Under the pieces are notes generated by a model, which saw only the letters and a program-made list of their open reading frames with translations, was not told where the DNA came from and did not search any database. A stretch of 64,000 bases of DNA, taken from Pyrrhosoma nymphula. Lineage: Eukaryota > Arthropoda > Insecta > Odonata > Coenagrionidae. Numbering within the stretch: position 1 is the first letter of the stretch; every line of letters starts with the position of its first letter. Where the stretch lies: assembly GCA_963573305.1 (NCBI GenBank), contig OY754338.1:44605531-44669530 (forward strand), read 5' to 3'. Positions 1-12,013 of this stretch are shown in pieces. Both the position numbers and the translations under genes were made by a program.

Positions 1-997
1 TTAGGAGGGAAGTACTCTGTATTACTGCAGCCGCAGTAAGTAGGGATAAAGCATAAATTCGTACTCGTTACAGAAAATCAACTTTCAACCCACTCAAAAT
101 TAAGGTATCGCAAACATTATACTGCATATACAATTTCATTTAAACGTCAATTCCTTTGTCTCTTATAACGGAATGGTATTTGGATTACAGATCTCTATTT
201 GTCTTAATTGTTTTGGAATCCATTTGCTTGTGTAACTTTAAATAGAAATGTTTAATTTGTTAGTTTTTTATTTGTTTCTCCCCGTGTATTTTGAAATATT
301 TTATGGAGCTTCTGAGTTTTGTTTGCTACATTTATTCCATCGTCCTCTTCCGTTAGTTATTAACGATGACACAACCATCATTATAACGGCGTTTATTTTT
401 AAATCTTGACAGAACTATGCCTCTTGACCCACTGAAGGATTTGTTAAGACTTCACTGACTTAAATAAAAACTGTTAAAAAGCGTTTAAAATATTAGTCTT
501 TCTTTCTCCGGAACACGTTATATATTTGTTCTGGCAATGTTTTCCGCTACTTTTTCCTGTCTTATGCTGTAACGCTTTCAGTGCTTTCTGGCGCCTGTTG
601 CCTAGTGACGACAGCTTCTTACACGATCGAGGAAACATCTTCAGGTCTAACTAAGTGGATCTTCACTTTGATCTGATGATGCTCCTCGAGTCGGGTACAA
701 TGCTGTCTTCAGTGGAAGACTACAAACGCAGGAGAACGACAAGAGTCCTTCAGCATTGCATATGTATACCTTGCCATAATAAAGCATTCTCCTTCTACAG
801 CAATAAAGGAGGATTGTATTATTTCCTCAATAGGATGTATCAGTTAGCTTTGATGTATGCACCAACCCTATCTGTGGGGTTACGGATAATTATATAGGTC
901 AATATATTTACTAAATGGATGAATAGTATGGTACACTAACGCTCAGGGGTGCAAATATATAGGAACAATAAAGGGATGGAATATGTCAGGTAAAAAT
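1..997. other. AT-rich non-coding stretch
   Basis: I see no gene, RNA or repeat here that I can support. The open frame near 655-897 has no recognisable domain and a composition like its surroundings, so I treat it as chance. Confidence 0.5.
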
Positions 998-1070
998 CAT
1001 TTGACCGGGATTTGCACCCGGATCCCCCGATTGTCGGTCTGGTGTGTTAGCCAGTTACACTACCAAGTAT
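998..1070 (-). repeat. tRNA-derived SINE head (or tRNA pseudogene)
   Basis: Read on the minus strand, the sequence carries a perfect RNA polymerase III A-box (TAGTGTAACTGG, from 1051-1062). About 40 nt later is a near-consensus B-box in a T-arm with a five-base-pair stem (CCGGG/CCCGG around TGCAAAT, from about 1005-1020). The flanks do not form an acceptor stem and no standard anticodon arm folds, so it is not a working tRNA gene. The best reading is the tRNA-related head of a SINE. The tail beyond the T-arm (CAAATGA then T-rich) resembles that of the fragment at 49161-49195, which hints at one family. Confidence 0.6.
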
Positions 1071-3595
1071 ATTTTAGTTCAAACATGCTTATTTCATAAA
1101 CTATGTACTCTAGGCAAGTATATCTTGTTGGCATAAACCGCTCTCCGCAAAATTTGCCGAGAACTGAGAAAGGTTGGTGATGTATCGTTACTGCGTGTGA
1201 AATAAATTATGCATATTCAAAATGAATGTTGGCCAATTTATTAATACTTTCACGGCTCGGCCTGGGAGATATTAGATATGATTTTATTCATGGCGAATTT
1301 CATCCTATAGGTGCACACTAATGAAATTCATCTTCGAAATGATAAAATTTCTTAGGAATATTGCTTTAAAGGCTTTTCTTATCGCAAATATTTGGGAATT
1401 ACTGATTATGGGGTAGATGTATTGGATGGTTTCCGGGTGGAGTTATCATAACGCATGAGAATTAATACATTCACTGGAAATGATAATACTTCATGGAATG
1501 AGGGCGATGATAAATTAAGGGATAGTTGAAGGCTGTGGATCCTCTATCCCGTAGGCATGGGTTAAGTGGTACTGTATTAAAGTGAATTATGCAAAAAATA
1601 TGTAAACTCGATGTGGAAAATTGGCCCAGTATAATTGCAAAGTAATAGAAAGAGTCACCTCATTCAAAGAAGCTTCATTGGATAAATGAGAGTGCTCACC
1701 GTGGGTTTTGAGCTCTGTCGAAGTGTGCCTTATCACTTTTCGAAAGGCCTGGGTTTATTAATTTACGTCAATGGAAGGATTTTACTGAATGAGGCCGTCC
1801 ACCGATTTGACTCAGCTACATCAGGTCTTATATTTTAACACCGAAGCGATATGCTTATGGAGATTATTAGCCCTGTTTTGATTTTAGATCTAGTGAAATA
1901 GCTGTTGTTTCTTTACGGTCGTCGGGTTTTTGTTTTAATTCCTGGTCATGGTTCACCTTAGGTCTGCACATGTATGTACAGGGAATATATGTACAGGGAA
2001 AAAAACTACATTGTAGCTAATGATTAATAGCATACTCATTGGCGATTAGATAAAACAGTGGCTTGATGTGTCCATACATAAATACACAATAAATGTCCAT
2101 TGAGTGACGATAGTGTGTTAGTTTCTACGGGGGTTCAATGTGTTTCATCGAAAGACATTGATGAAAGAGTTGAAGAATATCCAAATTGATATGATATGGA
2201 AGAATATCCAAATTTATTCTACGTTTCACAGTTTTTGTTGTGAAATGGAAATTTCTTTATTGTGCTGCGTTTCTAGAAAACGACTTTCCCTACGAAGCTC
2301 AACTTCATGAAAATTCTTGGTCACTAAGTGAATAAACTATGAATAAAAAGTATATACTTTAAGTTATTTTTTTATTTTCCTTATAGTATGTGTTTTAAGC
2401 ATTATGTTTACTAATGTAAATAGAATTTTATTTTCATTCCTTACTCCAAAGATCCCTTTTACATGCAAATATCGTGATGCTAAGAGACTGACTTTGTGGT
2501 TAAAAGGATGAAAGAGATTAGGAATTTATAATTTTGTCTTCAATGAAATTGCTAAAATTGATGTATTTTGAACATTTGATCGTGCTACGAACCAGAATTC
2601 TGATTGTTGTCATCCTATCATGTATTTTTGAGAAGCATACCAACTACCTTCTTTCATATAATGGAGACGGAGGATTAAAAGGGCTCTATTGTCATCTATC
2701 CTATATTTATTACGATCATTATTGATTTATTTCTTTGGGAATTTGAAAAAAACATCTTTAATTTTTTTTTAAATATGAGGTTACTAATTTAATTTTAAAA
2801 TTGGTTCAAAATGTTGATCCAAGTCGTGAGTGAGGTAAAAATTTGGAGGTTTTTGGTTAGCCTAATCCTTGGAATTCAATATTTCGTACAAGTCTCAGAA
2901 AGCGTTAAATTTAATGTATTCTGCAATCAGAACCCGTTAAGCGCATGAGAAAAGCATTTTAACTAGCACATGACGTCGAAGAAAATTAAATTTCGGTGAC
3001 CGATTTTATTTGTCTTCCACCTGCGTGAATATGGCATTGAGGACAGAATGGCTCATTGATGTCAATTTCAGACTGTAACTAAGCAGTATTTCAGTTACGA
3101 AAAATAAAAGCGGTATGTTTTGGAGAGAAAAGTAGATTTTTTTCATGAAGGAAAAAATAGAAAGGTTTTTGTTATGACTTTTTGTTTTGTTAGGTAAGCA
3201 AAGACGCATTCAGCCTTTGACGTATTTCGATGAATTTTTAATTGACATGTGCTACGGAAACAGAGCTAAGTACAACATCAGCCTGAAACTCTTTTGTATA
3301 TTTCTTTTCTTTCTTCCGCTTCAATTTGTAAAAAATATTCTTTATTCCCTTGCATTTATTTTTACATCACTCGAAGTATGTACGACGTTCCTTACTCTTC
3401 CGTATGTATGTAGAACATAACGCATTTTTTCATTTCATGTTCATACCCATATTTATATGAAGATTATACGTTGTGCATAATTAAGACAGTACTTTTGTAA
3501 TTAATAAATGTTGAGTCTCAAGCGAGCCGTAGTGGAAGGCACTATATATTAAAGATATTATTAAAATAAAACAGCACTCTTCTGCGAAAAACTAA
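1071..3595. other. Non-coding stretch with two short direct duplications
   Basis: No gene is recognisable. Two small direct duplications are visible: ATGTACAGGGAA twice near 1972-2000, and GAAGAATATCCAAATT twice near 2171-2215. They look like local slippage duplications. Confidence 0.4.
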
Positions 3596-3596
3596 A

Positions 3597-3700
3597 TCAT
3601 CAGAACGCATTTCGGCTCACTTAGCCGTTCTCAGGTTACTACAACAACTAAAGTGAATGACTAATGATGTCTGAGTGAGCCAAAACGCGTTGTGATAACA
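3597..3700. repeat. Short diverged foldback
   Basis: A segment near 3597-3623 (ATCAGAACGCATTTCGG then CTCAC) is matched in inverted orientation near 3673-3698 (GTGAGCC then AAAACGCG) with about four mismatches in 26 bases. On the minus strand 3606-3634 reads CTGAGAA, a GGCT/AGCC hairpin, then GAAAT. This is a decayed form of the CTGAnGA - hairpin - GAAA module seen elsewhere in the window. It is probably an old mobile-element terminus. Confidence 0.4.
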
Positions 3701-6700
3701 TTTTTAATGGAAAAGTACCATTTCACTTTAATAACACTTTCGTCATTGCAATTTGCAGAAGATTCTGAGTATACTAGTAGGTATAAAGTAGTCAAAGCGA
3801 AGAAAGCGTTTGGATATAATGAATCAAATAAAATCTAGTTATACATGCACATAAAACAAGAACAGTAAATAATTAAAAGGAGTAATTCCACTTGTGGCAT
3901 CGTAGCTTGAAAAAAAGAACGGAGCAATATTGAAAAAGTCCTACGCTGATAAATGATATGCAAATGAAACTCAGCAAATAAGAAGGAAAACACAGTCCCA
4001 CCGCACTATGACGTAAGAGACGTTTTGAATCAATGATGCAATGAGAAATGAACATGAAGAATTGTCGAAAAAGATGGAATGTTTAAGTGCATGAGACATA
4101 ACATCTTGAAGACAACGTTTCTTAAACGTATTACACCGACCTTGGTTTCGGCAACGTGTCATTTACAAGGTGTTTACAAAGGTTTTTATTCAAGATCTAA
4201 TAATTCACTCTTTTCCACTAAATGAGGACTGATGCTTCTGGTTAATTTGTTTAACACGAGGAAAAGTGTGAGGTATGTCATTGTAATTAAAAATGGAGAT
4301 TGATACGGATTGCCGTAAATAGAGGATAGCTGCTGCGAGTATATCTCCAGGTTGATGACTATTGATTGTTAACTGTACATGGTTACTAGTAAAAAGGATT
4401 GAATATGAGTTGCAGTGGTAAAAAAATATATGAAAACAACCACACAACGTGGGTTGCGGGAATTTTTATAATATAAATCACGTACTCTACTTTCCTCGGT
4501 CATTTCTCAGTTATCCCTTTGGGGATGATGATGAGATGTGGAAACTGTGTCAATGCAACGGAAATGAAGAAGGTAAACCTGCATCTCATTATTCATTCTT
4601 TTACTTCTCTAATTCTCGCAAGTCCAGTCTCTTTTAACGGAATTCTTCCTGTTTCTAGCGACCAGGATTTCGATCCCGGATAGAGCAGTGTGTTTAGGTT
4701 CGGTAGAACGGCTAAAAGTCATGAAAAATTCGGGGCGATGGCATATCGGTTCATCGCTTCACCGTAATGCTTCCTTTTGGCGGTAATATCGCCGCCTTCC
4801 ACGCTGTACTCCCACACCACCCCTTGATGTAGGGGACCCAATATCCGACTGAGATCCAGAATAAAAAGGTCTCCATAAAGCTGAACCGCTATTCCGATGT
4901 GGGCTGTGCTCGGGGGTTGGAGAATAAAGTTGGGGTGTGAGGTTTGGCGGAGTGGGAGAGGGAGGAGAGGAGGAGGCATCTGGTGGGGAAAACGGGAACT
5001 CCTATAGGAGTGAAATATGGCGAACGTGCCAGGTGCAAGATACAGGTCCCGATTGTATGGGAGAATTCGATAGATGACGTGTTAGATAGGCCTTATACCA
5101 CACGGGAGCCCTTCTGTTATGAGGTGGCTGGCGGTGAGGAAAAAAAGTCTTGGGTACCATATTCTTTTATCACTTTTGTTGTTTTGTTAATGTAGGTATC
5201 TAATCTGGGTTGACTTCATGCTTTGATCTGCAGGTCAACCGTTAAGCATACGGTTATGTAGCAATGTGATAACCTTTAGAGTATGCATGCATTGCATGCC
5301 CCATCGTCTAAAAAGGATTTAAAACTACATTAGGCTTGGTTAATATTCTCCTTCAACCTACTTTGTTGATGCAAAGTTAGCCAAGTTCTTATCCTCTTCC
5401 CTTTTTTACACATCATATCGCCGACTGCTGGTTTCATCAAGTGAGCACGCAATCTGAGTAAGCGTCACACGTAATTCACGTCACAAGTCACACGCGTAAT
5501 CGTTAGAAATGCATTTTTCGACTTCGATAGTATTTGGGGTTAGATGGAAGAAATCGCTTGTTAGTGTCTGGTGAATACAAAATCAGTTGTACGGCAGCGG
5601 TGATGGACTTGAATTGAGAAAGTTGTACTTAATGTTTGCTTTCACGCATAATTATTTTGCCATACCGGGGAGAGTCAAATCATGCATTTATTTCTTTGTT
5701 GCATGGGTTGATCAACAGTTTCGAAGTCGGCATTTGAAGCGAATATTTTCATTCCATATATATTTGAAGAACACTGTGGAAGGGCTCTTTAACAATGAAA
5801 TTGCAACGTAAGAGAGAGAATAATAACATAATTATTGCTCAAAATAAACATTCATCATCATTGATGTCTCTATCATGTGACCCTTATGAAATTGTTTCTT
5901 AAGTGGAACATCTTCACTTCAGTCAATAGTGTCGTAGTTGTGATTTAGTCTGGCACATTTTGTTTTGTCTAAACTAATCAAGTTGCGTTAATTACTGTCC
6001 CAAAGACAGATGCAAAAAAACTCTGGAGCTTTTTAACGATGTGCTATGGGGGTTACTAAAAGTTCATAATTATTATCATTTATCTGGCCCGCTTATGTTC
6101 TCGGTTCTGTTATGGGACAGTATCACAGGAGAAAAGAGTTAAAAGTAGTTTGATTCCAGCCGAAATACGACGCTACCGCTACTTTATTTAATTTTATTAA
6201 TCGGAGTTAAGAGTAAAACTAATAGATTTGATTGGTTCATGACTACAATGCGTATTCATTGTTCCTTACATCGTGGAATATTCTGCCCAGTACTAGTAGT
6301 CGTTGTTCCTCCTTTTCCTGTTTTTTGCTGTTCTGACATCGTTTTGACCTTGATTTCCATCTTCAGCCGTGTTTTTGGATTTTTATACGTTGATAATGAA
6401 AGCTTGAAAGTTACGCTGTCCACTTAATTTCTTGAAGTACGATGCGTTTCAAATCTTAATCGTCATCATCGTGGGCCGTACTGATGACCTTGATGGCGAC
6501 GCTTTAAATTTTGAATCGCTTGTTACTGTTAAATAGAAGTGTACTCCTAATGCTGACTTAACCTTCTTTTAACACCGCAATGTTGTGAAAGAATTTTTCT
6601 CCAGGGATTATTACATTTGCATTCCATACAAATATTAATGCCCTTCTTTGGCTATACATGGTCATTATCTCTGTAATAGGTGTCAAAACCGTATTCAGGT

Positions 6701-7109
6701 TTTCTTTCCCATCTCATGTGACTATTCACTATCAATTTTCAAGTGTAGACACATTATATTTCGTCGTCAACTCCAATGCATCAATGCTTCAATCTTCATG
6801 CCGTTTTTAGATGAATCAGAAAGAAAGTATGATACTAAATTTTCGTAACAATGCTTAGCATCGCTTAGTGATGCTATTTTGTTATTAGTGATATTAGTTA
6901 GCGTATAGACCGATAAGTTTTTATTTATTAGTTAACTTCAATTCACATAATGTTTACTTTTATGTGTTGGCACGCTTGAAATTTCGGGTGATTTTTATGT
7001 TTGTGTTTATGTTCGAGTAATGTAGAAAGTTAGCTTTTAATTATTTTAAAATTTTAGAGTATTCCATATTTATTTACTCTTTCTACGTAATAGCGTTATA
7101 CGCTGCACA
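3701..7109. other. Non-coding stretch with a GC-richer patch at 4.7-5.2 kb
   Basis: No recognised gene. The patch at about 4719-5195 is richer in G and C than its surroundings and is open on both strands for about 80 codons (minus 4979-4719, plus 4944-5195). It may be a fragment of a mobile element or an old exon, but neither translation shows a domain I know. The rest is AT-rich with no visible structure. Confidence 0.4.
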
Positions 7110-7321
7110 TGATTGAAGAACTGAAAATGCTGCAGCAAAAAGAGTTTAAAAGAACTGCCAACTCAGCTGTTAGCGCACCATAACAGCTCATACGATATGC
7201 TGTAGCGCGCTGCAATGTACTTCAAATGTTAACTTATCTGATGAACTCTTATGGAACGCTAACAGTTGAGTTGGTGGTTCTTTTAATCTCTTTTTGGTGA
7301 AGATTTTTCAGTTTTTCAATG
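7110..7321. mobile_element. Foldback/MITE-like element with ~80-bp inverted arms
   Basis: The left arm (about 7110-7193) and right arm (about 7240-7321) are inverted copies of each other at roughly 85% identity. Anchors are AAAAAGAG, AAAAGAAC and CAACTC...CTGTTAGCG. The loop is short and non-coding. The size, long imperfect inverted repeats and absence of coding capacity fit a non-autonomous DNA transposon or foldback element. No clear target-site duplication was seen. Confidence 0.6.
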
Positions 7322-9254
7322 ATGTTGTTTCAGAGATTCCTTAGCAGAGAAAGATTTTCTCTATAATTATCCACGTATTCCATCATCTTGCTTAATGGAT
7401 CAGTTCATTTCACGCTACGTTTGATCTGGGAAAACGTGAACCGATCAAATCATCGTATGCCTTCGACGCCTATGTGGAGGTGGTTGGTTGTGAAACTAAA
7501 TTTTGTGGAAATGAGTGATAATGATTCGTGGAGATGCTTATGAGTCCATCAATCTCAGTTCCGCATCCCTCACTGGACGCAGTGATTATCGTTGCGCGCG
7601 AATTCCCTCCGGTAATGAATCGCCGTTTGAAACTCACTTTTGTCTCGACACCCGGAAATGCGTTGAATTACAACTCGAACTCATTTCGCTCACGAATGCA
7701 GAAATCTAAAGAACATTCACCCTCATTGGATTAAGTCATCCTTTCAATCAAAGGCCCCATACATTTTTTTCTCATTTTATCTGAAGCATTTATTTTCCGA
7801 AGTTCACTGCTAGGCGAAGTAAATATCATACTTTCCTGGATGCATGCCTTTCCAGGTTTTTTTCAACTTACGCCCAGATGAATTTTCCCATAACTAAAAA
7901 TACGAGTTCTTAATTAACGATATAGTTGAAGTTATGTTTATAGATGGAAGCACTTATCCTCGTGCTATCGGTATTAGTTACTTAAGTTTTCGTAAGATAA
8001 TATACGAAAATATTTTCAAAAGATCCATAAAATATTCAAGTAATGGTTATACATTTGAGCAATTTCATAAGTCTAACCTTGAGTGTTAGAAATGTGACAT
8101 TATATTTTTTTAGGAATACACGGAATTATTCATTTTTTTTCTCAGGAAGGTTTTTAACATTGAAGGATTGTAATCCTAAAATTACGATTAAATAACAATA
8201 AGAAATTGATAATTATCGGAATTGTTCCTGAAAATTCACAAAATTGTCGATTTCGCTTCAAATTAGTTTTTTTAGTTGAAAAAATGCTGAAATGTTTTAA
8301 GGCTCGGCTCAAACTTATGTTTGTCTTATGTTTGGGTAAATAATGAATAGGTACCCTTTGGAGTAACACGTGTCTTGCATACGTGCTAATCAAGCCAAGT
8401 TAATCGAATCAAGGTTATAGGCATGGCGTTTAATTTCTCTGTTCTCTTGATGAAATATTTTCCCTCGATGAATAATCGGTATTACAAGTCTAGAGCACGT
8501 GTTTTATTGGCTCCTATATTTCTCTTCTCTTTCTAGTAGGGCGGCAGTTTCACGGGGGAGGTGGAATGGGTCCTGCAAAAGGGTCGTGTCGTAAATCAAA
8601 TTAGGTTTTGCCGTACTTAATTACTGCTCAGACCGTATGAGGGAAGCAGGAGTCTGCCGTGCGAGAAGGATGTTCTGGGTGCGTCGCTCTTGGAAAGTTT
8701 TTGGCTTGTATATGCACTCCGCTCCACGGATACAACAGATGCATGAAATGTCGTTTTCGCTGAGCTTAATTGAACTATAACCTTGTTTAGGTTGAAGATA
8801 ATGATTAGAAGCATCCCTAGTATCGTTAGTAATCTAAAATTTGTTACAAGTTTCAGCTAGATTACATCCGTTCATATTAGCAGCTTGCATTCAGTGGTAC
8901 CTACCCAGCGCGCCAATCCCTGTGCGAGAAAAAGCCGATCTTAACATTTCTAGCCCATGGAAACATGGAAACTAATTTCTTACATATATAATCTAGTGTC
9001 TTTTATTTCTCCCATATGAAATTAGTACTTTCCCTTATTCACACATTCTTTTCCTTTTAGCCCTGTTGGCACTTAAAAGACCAAGACCTTTTTTGGTGAT
9101 CATGCTGGATCAAGTGAGGATGAGAAATGTCCCCTATAAATAATCAGTTAAACATTTCCAAACATATTTCAACGTAAACGTTCAAAATATTGGCATTTTA
9201 ATACTCATGGGTGCCATTTTTGCATTAAAAAATAATGTTAATATTAAATTGTCG
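7322..9254. other. AT-rich non-coding stretch
   Basis: Nothing supportable was seen. The short open frames at 7515-7734 and 8154-8814 lack recognisable domains. Confidence 0.4.
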
Positions 9255-9372
9255 GTAAACGCTGATAGAATTTATTGTAAGCGTGACCTTTCGCCGACCC
9301 TTCGGCCCCCTTCGTCAGACTGAAGGGTCGGCGAAAGGTGGCGATTTAAATAAATTTTATTTCAGCGCTTTC
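9255..9372. repeat. Foldback with perfect 18-bp core arms
   Basis: Positions 9286-9303 and 9322-9339 are perfect inverted copies (ACCTTTCGCCGACCCTTC and its complement) around an 18-nt loop. Weaker inverted similarity extends out to about 9259 and 9372. On the minus strand the loop and left arm read CTGACGA, then a GCCGA/TCGGC hairpin, then GAAAGG. This is another instance of the hammerhead-like module found at 14.6 and 55.3 kb. It is probably a terminus of a mobile element present as two inverted copies. Confidence 0.65.
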
Positions 9373-10686
9373 CAAAAACAAGAATTTAATATGCATATTG
9401 CAAAACACTGAAAATCTATGATCAAAACAAGTGCATTTTAATGTTCAATTTTTGAAAAGTGAATGTAAGGTCACGGCTCACCACAAATTCGGAATTTAAG
9501 AATACAATTTGGTTGAAGCTTGCTTAGTGGTTAGCAATGGGCTTCCTGAGCATTAAGTCCATCAAATATGTTCATTTGGTGGATTATCACCTTATGATTA
9601 TTTTAATCTATATTTCATTATATAAAATTACATTACATAGTCATGTGATAAAAGTAATAATGAAATATTTATTTATAGTTTTGGAATCCACATTCAATAA
9701 TAAACAGGAAAATAAGTAACAGAACGTCTATCGGATGGAATATTATTCTTGAAATGCGCTCCTCTTTTGTACCAAATTAAATATTTAGTGTGCAACAAAT
9801 ACCTCCCCCTAGACTCAAACGAGGACGAAAATTTAACGACGTAAATGTCTCTATTCCCTCTCACATACCCCCCTCCCCAACACACCTCACTTTTTACCCT
9901 TTTTAGTGTTATTACACCGGTAGTCCGCGGACGGGTCTCTCCTTGTTCCCGAAAAAGTACGCTTCAATCATGCACAGACTATAGTGTAACCGCTACATGT
10001 TTCAGGACGCAGTAACGGAAAATTGTAGTTTTAAAGTAATTCAATTAACGAATTAAATATTTTTCCTGACATGTTGAGATTTATGTTTTCTCTTTTCGTT
10101 GGTGCGCTGTAGTCTAATCATTGAAGAACGCTGCTCTATGGTGTTTGTTTTGTTTTGGTTTATTTAACCATTTGATATGGTGTGGGCCTCAATTCAATTT
10201 AATTCTCGCATATGACTTAGTTTTTTTAGAAAGAGGTCATTGTATTTCTGTAGGGCTGAGTACTTGATCACCGGCATTTGGAAGACGTACACAGCCATTT
10301 TTTTACGTTAAAAATGAAAACGGATCTTCTCATACCATTTAGAATTCCAAGACCAAAATTCGGCGTTTCACTTCTTGAAATCGTTATAATATTACCTAGT
10401 AAATATGGCGTTCATATAGTGCGAATTAAGATGTAGTAGTATTGACTTCATAACAAAGTATCGACAACATGTTGCAACAATTGTCCTTAAAAACAATATG
10501 CTGTTGAAATAACTGTCCTTACTGACTCTGACCGTCAATTGACTCAACTAATGAACTGCCACCATTTGACCACCCTACGAATGAGATTCTGACCGCAGTC
10601 ATCTCTTTAAACGTTACAAAAACACCCATTTAACCAAGACTGAACTCTGTTGGGATGTTTTCGTTGGAATGTTGGATAAAAAAATT
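9373..10686. other. AT-rich non-coding stretch
   Basis: Nothing supportable was seen. Confidence 0.4.
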
Positions 10687-10830
10687 AAAGAGAGATTTTA
10701 CGTCTCTCATGTTAGGCCATATCTCACTGCTCTGCCAGCATTTGGAACGCTGCAAATCAAGACAATACATGAAATAAGCAAAACACAGAAGGATGCCTTA
10801 AGATTTTTAAAAAATTCTGCGAGCGAACTT
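10687..10830 (+). pseudogene. LINE reverse transcriptase C-terminal fragment
   Basis: A 48-codon open segment begins KERFYVSHVRPYL and continues through EISKTQKDALRFLKN. This follows the pattern just downstream of the polymerase in CR1/Jockey-like non-LTR elements, roughly (Y/F)xxxVRPxLxxA....IxxIExxQxxAxRFxxN. No start codon, reverse transcriptase core or downstream continuation remains, so it is a short dead fragment. The clade cannot be assigned from this much sequence. Confidence 0.6.
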
Positions 10831-11094
10831 AGGGTGCAACTTAGGTGATGGAAGGATTAGTCTCGAGAGCCACTGGGGGATCGGAGTCTGAATTGTTGGT
10901 ATTACTTTCAAAATTAAGATGATGGTAGTCTTAAAGGGGATACAGATAATTATTTTAATTCCGTGCAATGTTCCTAAAGCTGAAAGAAGTCACAAAATAA
11001 CGTATGTGTACTGCAGAACGGCTGAGTTAGGAATATTCCTTCTTTCCATGCGCAAGTAATGGCTATATAAGTAACTAAACGTAGCGAGACGCTA
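10831..11094. other. AT-rich non-coding stretch
   Basis: Nothing supportable was seen. Confidence 0.35.
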
Positions 11095-11200
11095 AGGGCG
11101 GCTTCATAGCTCGGCGGCAGAGGCAGAAGGTGATGCTCATCATCGCAGATAGAGCATGGTACCCCTTCACAGTTCGGTGCTGAGTAAGAAAATGAAATGT
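11095..11200 (+). repeat. Possible tRNA-related SINE fragment
   Basis: TTCATAGCTCGGCGGCAGAG contains an A-box-like stretch (TAGCTCGGCGGC). A weak B-box-like stretch (AGTTCGGTGCT) follows about 50 nt later. The A-box part matches 20 of 23 bases at 11949-11972, so both loci may derive from the same repeat. No tRNA fold could be built. Confidence 0.35.
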
Positions 11201-11946
11201 AGTAGGCGTCACAACTACGTTGGCTCTGCAGTAATTGCCTGTCATCATAAAAAGCTTCACAAATGATTACTGAGTTTAATTGGTTCGATCATATGAATTA
11301 GCAGGTTGAAAAAATAGTTGGCATTGCTAATTTCATGGCAGTAGGTTCGCATTATCCATATATGTTAAGCTGACGTGAAAAGTTTCTATCTTTATCTTAA
11401 ATTACATGAACTTAGTTGAAAAAGAAGTCTCGCTACTAGATTGAAGTACTTTTTCTTTATAATTGAGCAAACGGAATAGTTTTATTCATACTAAACGTGT
11501 GAGATGAGGTTGCATCGTTATTTCCACATTAGCAGCTCCACTATTAGATAATGTAATGAGCAATAGCATCAATATTAAAATGTCCACTCCGTGATTGTGG
11601 CATCGAGAATCGCTTTAAAGAATATTTCTCAAATGGCCGCATTATACCAATATCAGGTTAACACTTGTAGAATAGTGCTGCAATAACCTTAAGAAAGAAC
11701 TGATAATAATCTCTTCCCACAAAATTTTAAAATTAAACTCTAAACAGATAATAGATTTAAACAATTGAAAACATTTCTCGCTAGCTACCGAAGGTTTCAC
11801 TTTTAAATGTCTCTCAGGCTTTCCTGCTTTCTGGCCGCGGTCATCACCGGGGATTTTAGTGGGGACGAATATTTTGCGGAAAGTCAACGCTGGTCAGTGG
11901 CATTGAGCGGCCCGACGTCATGATTTTTAAAGACGTATACACATTG
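11201..11946. other. Non-coding stretch
   Basis: Nothing supportable was seen. Confidence 0.35.
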
Positions 11947-12013
11947 GCCTTCGTAGCTCAGCAGCAGAGGCACACTGCCGCTGTGGCTCTGCTGCTAAGC
12001 TGCGAAGGCCCCT
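11947..12013. repeat. Hairpin of two inverted A-box-like copies
   Basis: GGCCTTCGTAGCTCAGCAGC and the complementary segment ending GCTAAGCTGCGAAGGCC pair across about 30 bp with one or two mismatches around a short loop. Each arm resembles the 5' part of a tRNA (TAGCTCAGC...GGCAGAGG-like). The same motif occurs singly at 11108-11130. The hairpin may have arisen by inversion of a tRNA-related SINE head. Confidence 0.5.

Noticed and set aside
998..1070. A functional tRNA gene on the minus strand
   Set aside because: A- and B-boxes are present, but there is no acceptor stem and no acceptable anticodon arm.
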